A stretch of DNA of 16,134 bases, taken from positions 1 through 16,134 of the forward strand of contig JAGOEH010000067.1 of the NCBI GenBank assembly GCA_017997825.1, read 5' to 3'. The DNA is from Candidatus Delongbacteria bacterium (GTDB lineage: Bacteria; JAGOEH01). Positions 15,883 through 16,134 of this stretch are shown piece by piece; position 1 is the first letter of the stretch; each line of letters opens with the position of its first letter. Under the pieces are notes generated by a model. It was not told the DNA's origin. It saw only the letters and a program-made list of their open reading frames with translations, and searched no databases. The position numbers and the translations under genes were made by a program.

Positions 15883-16119
15883 GAACAACGATCCGACCGA
15901 TGTCATCCCTAAGGTCATGATTCCACCACTTTTGATGTAAATTTCTCGCTGGATGTTGTCGAAGGTGATTTGGGTTCGTTTTAATATGTTGGTGGTGGAA
16001 CTGATCAGGTTGTTCTGAGACTCTCTGGCCCGGCCCATGTTGGATCCAATCAGGATTTGGGCATGCTGGGCATTGGCTTTGGCCGTATATCCCACCGAAA
16101 TCATTGGAGGAGGTTGCAT
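15868..16119 (-). CDS. Hypothetical small protein (83 aa)
   Basis: This is an open frame of 83 codons with AAGGAG 7-12 bases before the ATG, a ribosome site as good as those of the known genes here. The protein has no signal peptide, membrane segment or Cys. It is Ala/Gln/Asn/Ser-rich in the middle (AKANAQHAQ...ARESQNNLISSTTNI) and probably largely helical, ending in a short Gly/Met-rich tail. I recognise no family or motif. It is on the same strand as hydCBA, 190 bases ahead of hydC, with no evidence of a functional link. Its ribosome site is the main argument that it is real; homologues would be needed to prove it. Confidence 0.5.
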   Translation of the reverse strand: MQPPPMISVGYTAKANAQHAQILIGSNMGRARESQNNLISSTTNILKRTQITFDNIQREIYIKSGGIMTLGMTSVGSLFDQTA

Positions 16120-16134
16120 GGGACGCTCCTTGGT

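Overview
The window (about 47% GC by eye) reads as a piece of chromosome from a strictly anaerobic, diderm, hydrogen-metabolising bacterium. An LptF/LptG-type permease implies an outer membrane with lipopolysaccharide. A three-gene NADH- and ferredoxin-linked [FeFe]-hydrogenase points to fermentative or syntrophic hydrogen turnover. Clear Shine-Dalgarno sites and two near-consensus sigma70-type promoters argue against Bacteroidota, but the sequence does not fix the phylum; an uncultured FCB-like or similar lineage is only a guess. No transposase, integrase, CRISPR array, rRNA or tRNA was found, and the genes look like ordinary core genome.

Layout. (1) 1-433, minus strand: groES followed by the start of groEL, which runs off the left edge. 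(2) 434-1019: a 586-base divergent spacer holding a 9-bp inverted repeat, a strong plus-strand promoter and a G-quadruplex-like G-run cluster. (3) 1020-7941, plus strand: a tightly packed probable operon of P-type Ca2+-like ATPase, PilZ-domain protein, NatA-like ABC ATPase, NatB-like ABC-2 permease and LptG-like permease. The junctions are +4, a 4-base overlap, +31 and +6. (4) 7942-8136: a second strong promoter and a leader of about 140 nt that can fold. (5) 8137-11506, plus strand: secreted TPR-like protein, murA and a PAP2-type phosphatase. (6) 11507-15677, minus strand: hydC-hydB-hydA, transcribed towards the previous block; the two facing stop codons abut with no spacer. (7) 15678-16134: the hydC upstream region and an orphan 83-aa gene with a good ribosome site.

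How the genes fit together. Block 3 is mostly envelope and transport: cation export, an ABC exporter, lipopolysaccharide transport, and a probable cyclic-di-GMP receptor inside the same transcript. Block 5 is also envelope biogenesis; its MurA has Asp in place of the catalytic Cys, which predicts fosfomycin insensitivity. Block 6 encodes a complete HydABC: HydC (NuoE-like [2Fe-2S]), HydB (NuoF-like FMN/NAD subunit with extra clusters) and HydA (H-cluster subunit). HydA carries an unusual TSCSPGW in place of TSCCPGW.

Nothing here is clearly a new multi-gene system. The points most worth following are the H-cluster motif variant, the foldable leader before the TPR/murA operon, the G-run cluster before the ATPase, the 9-bp repeat upstream of groES, and a roughly 2.8-fold excess of GATC across the window.
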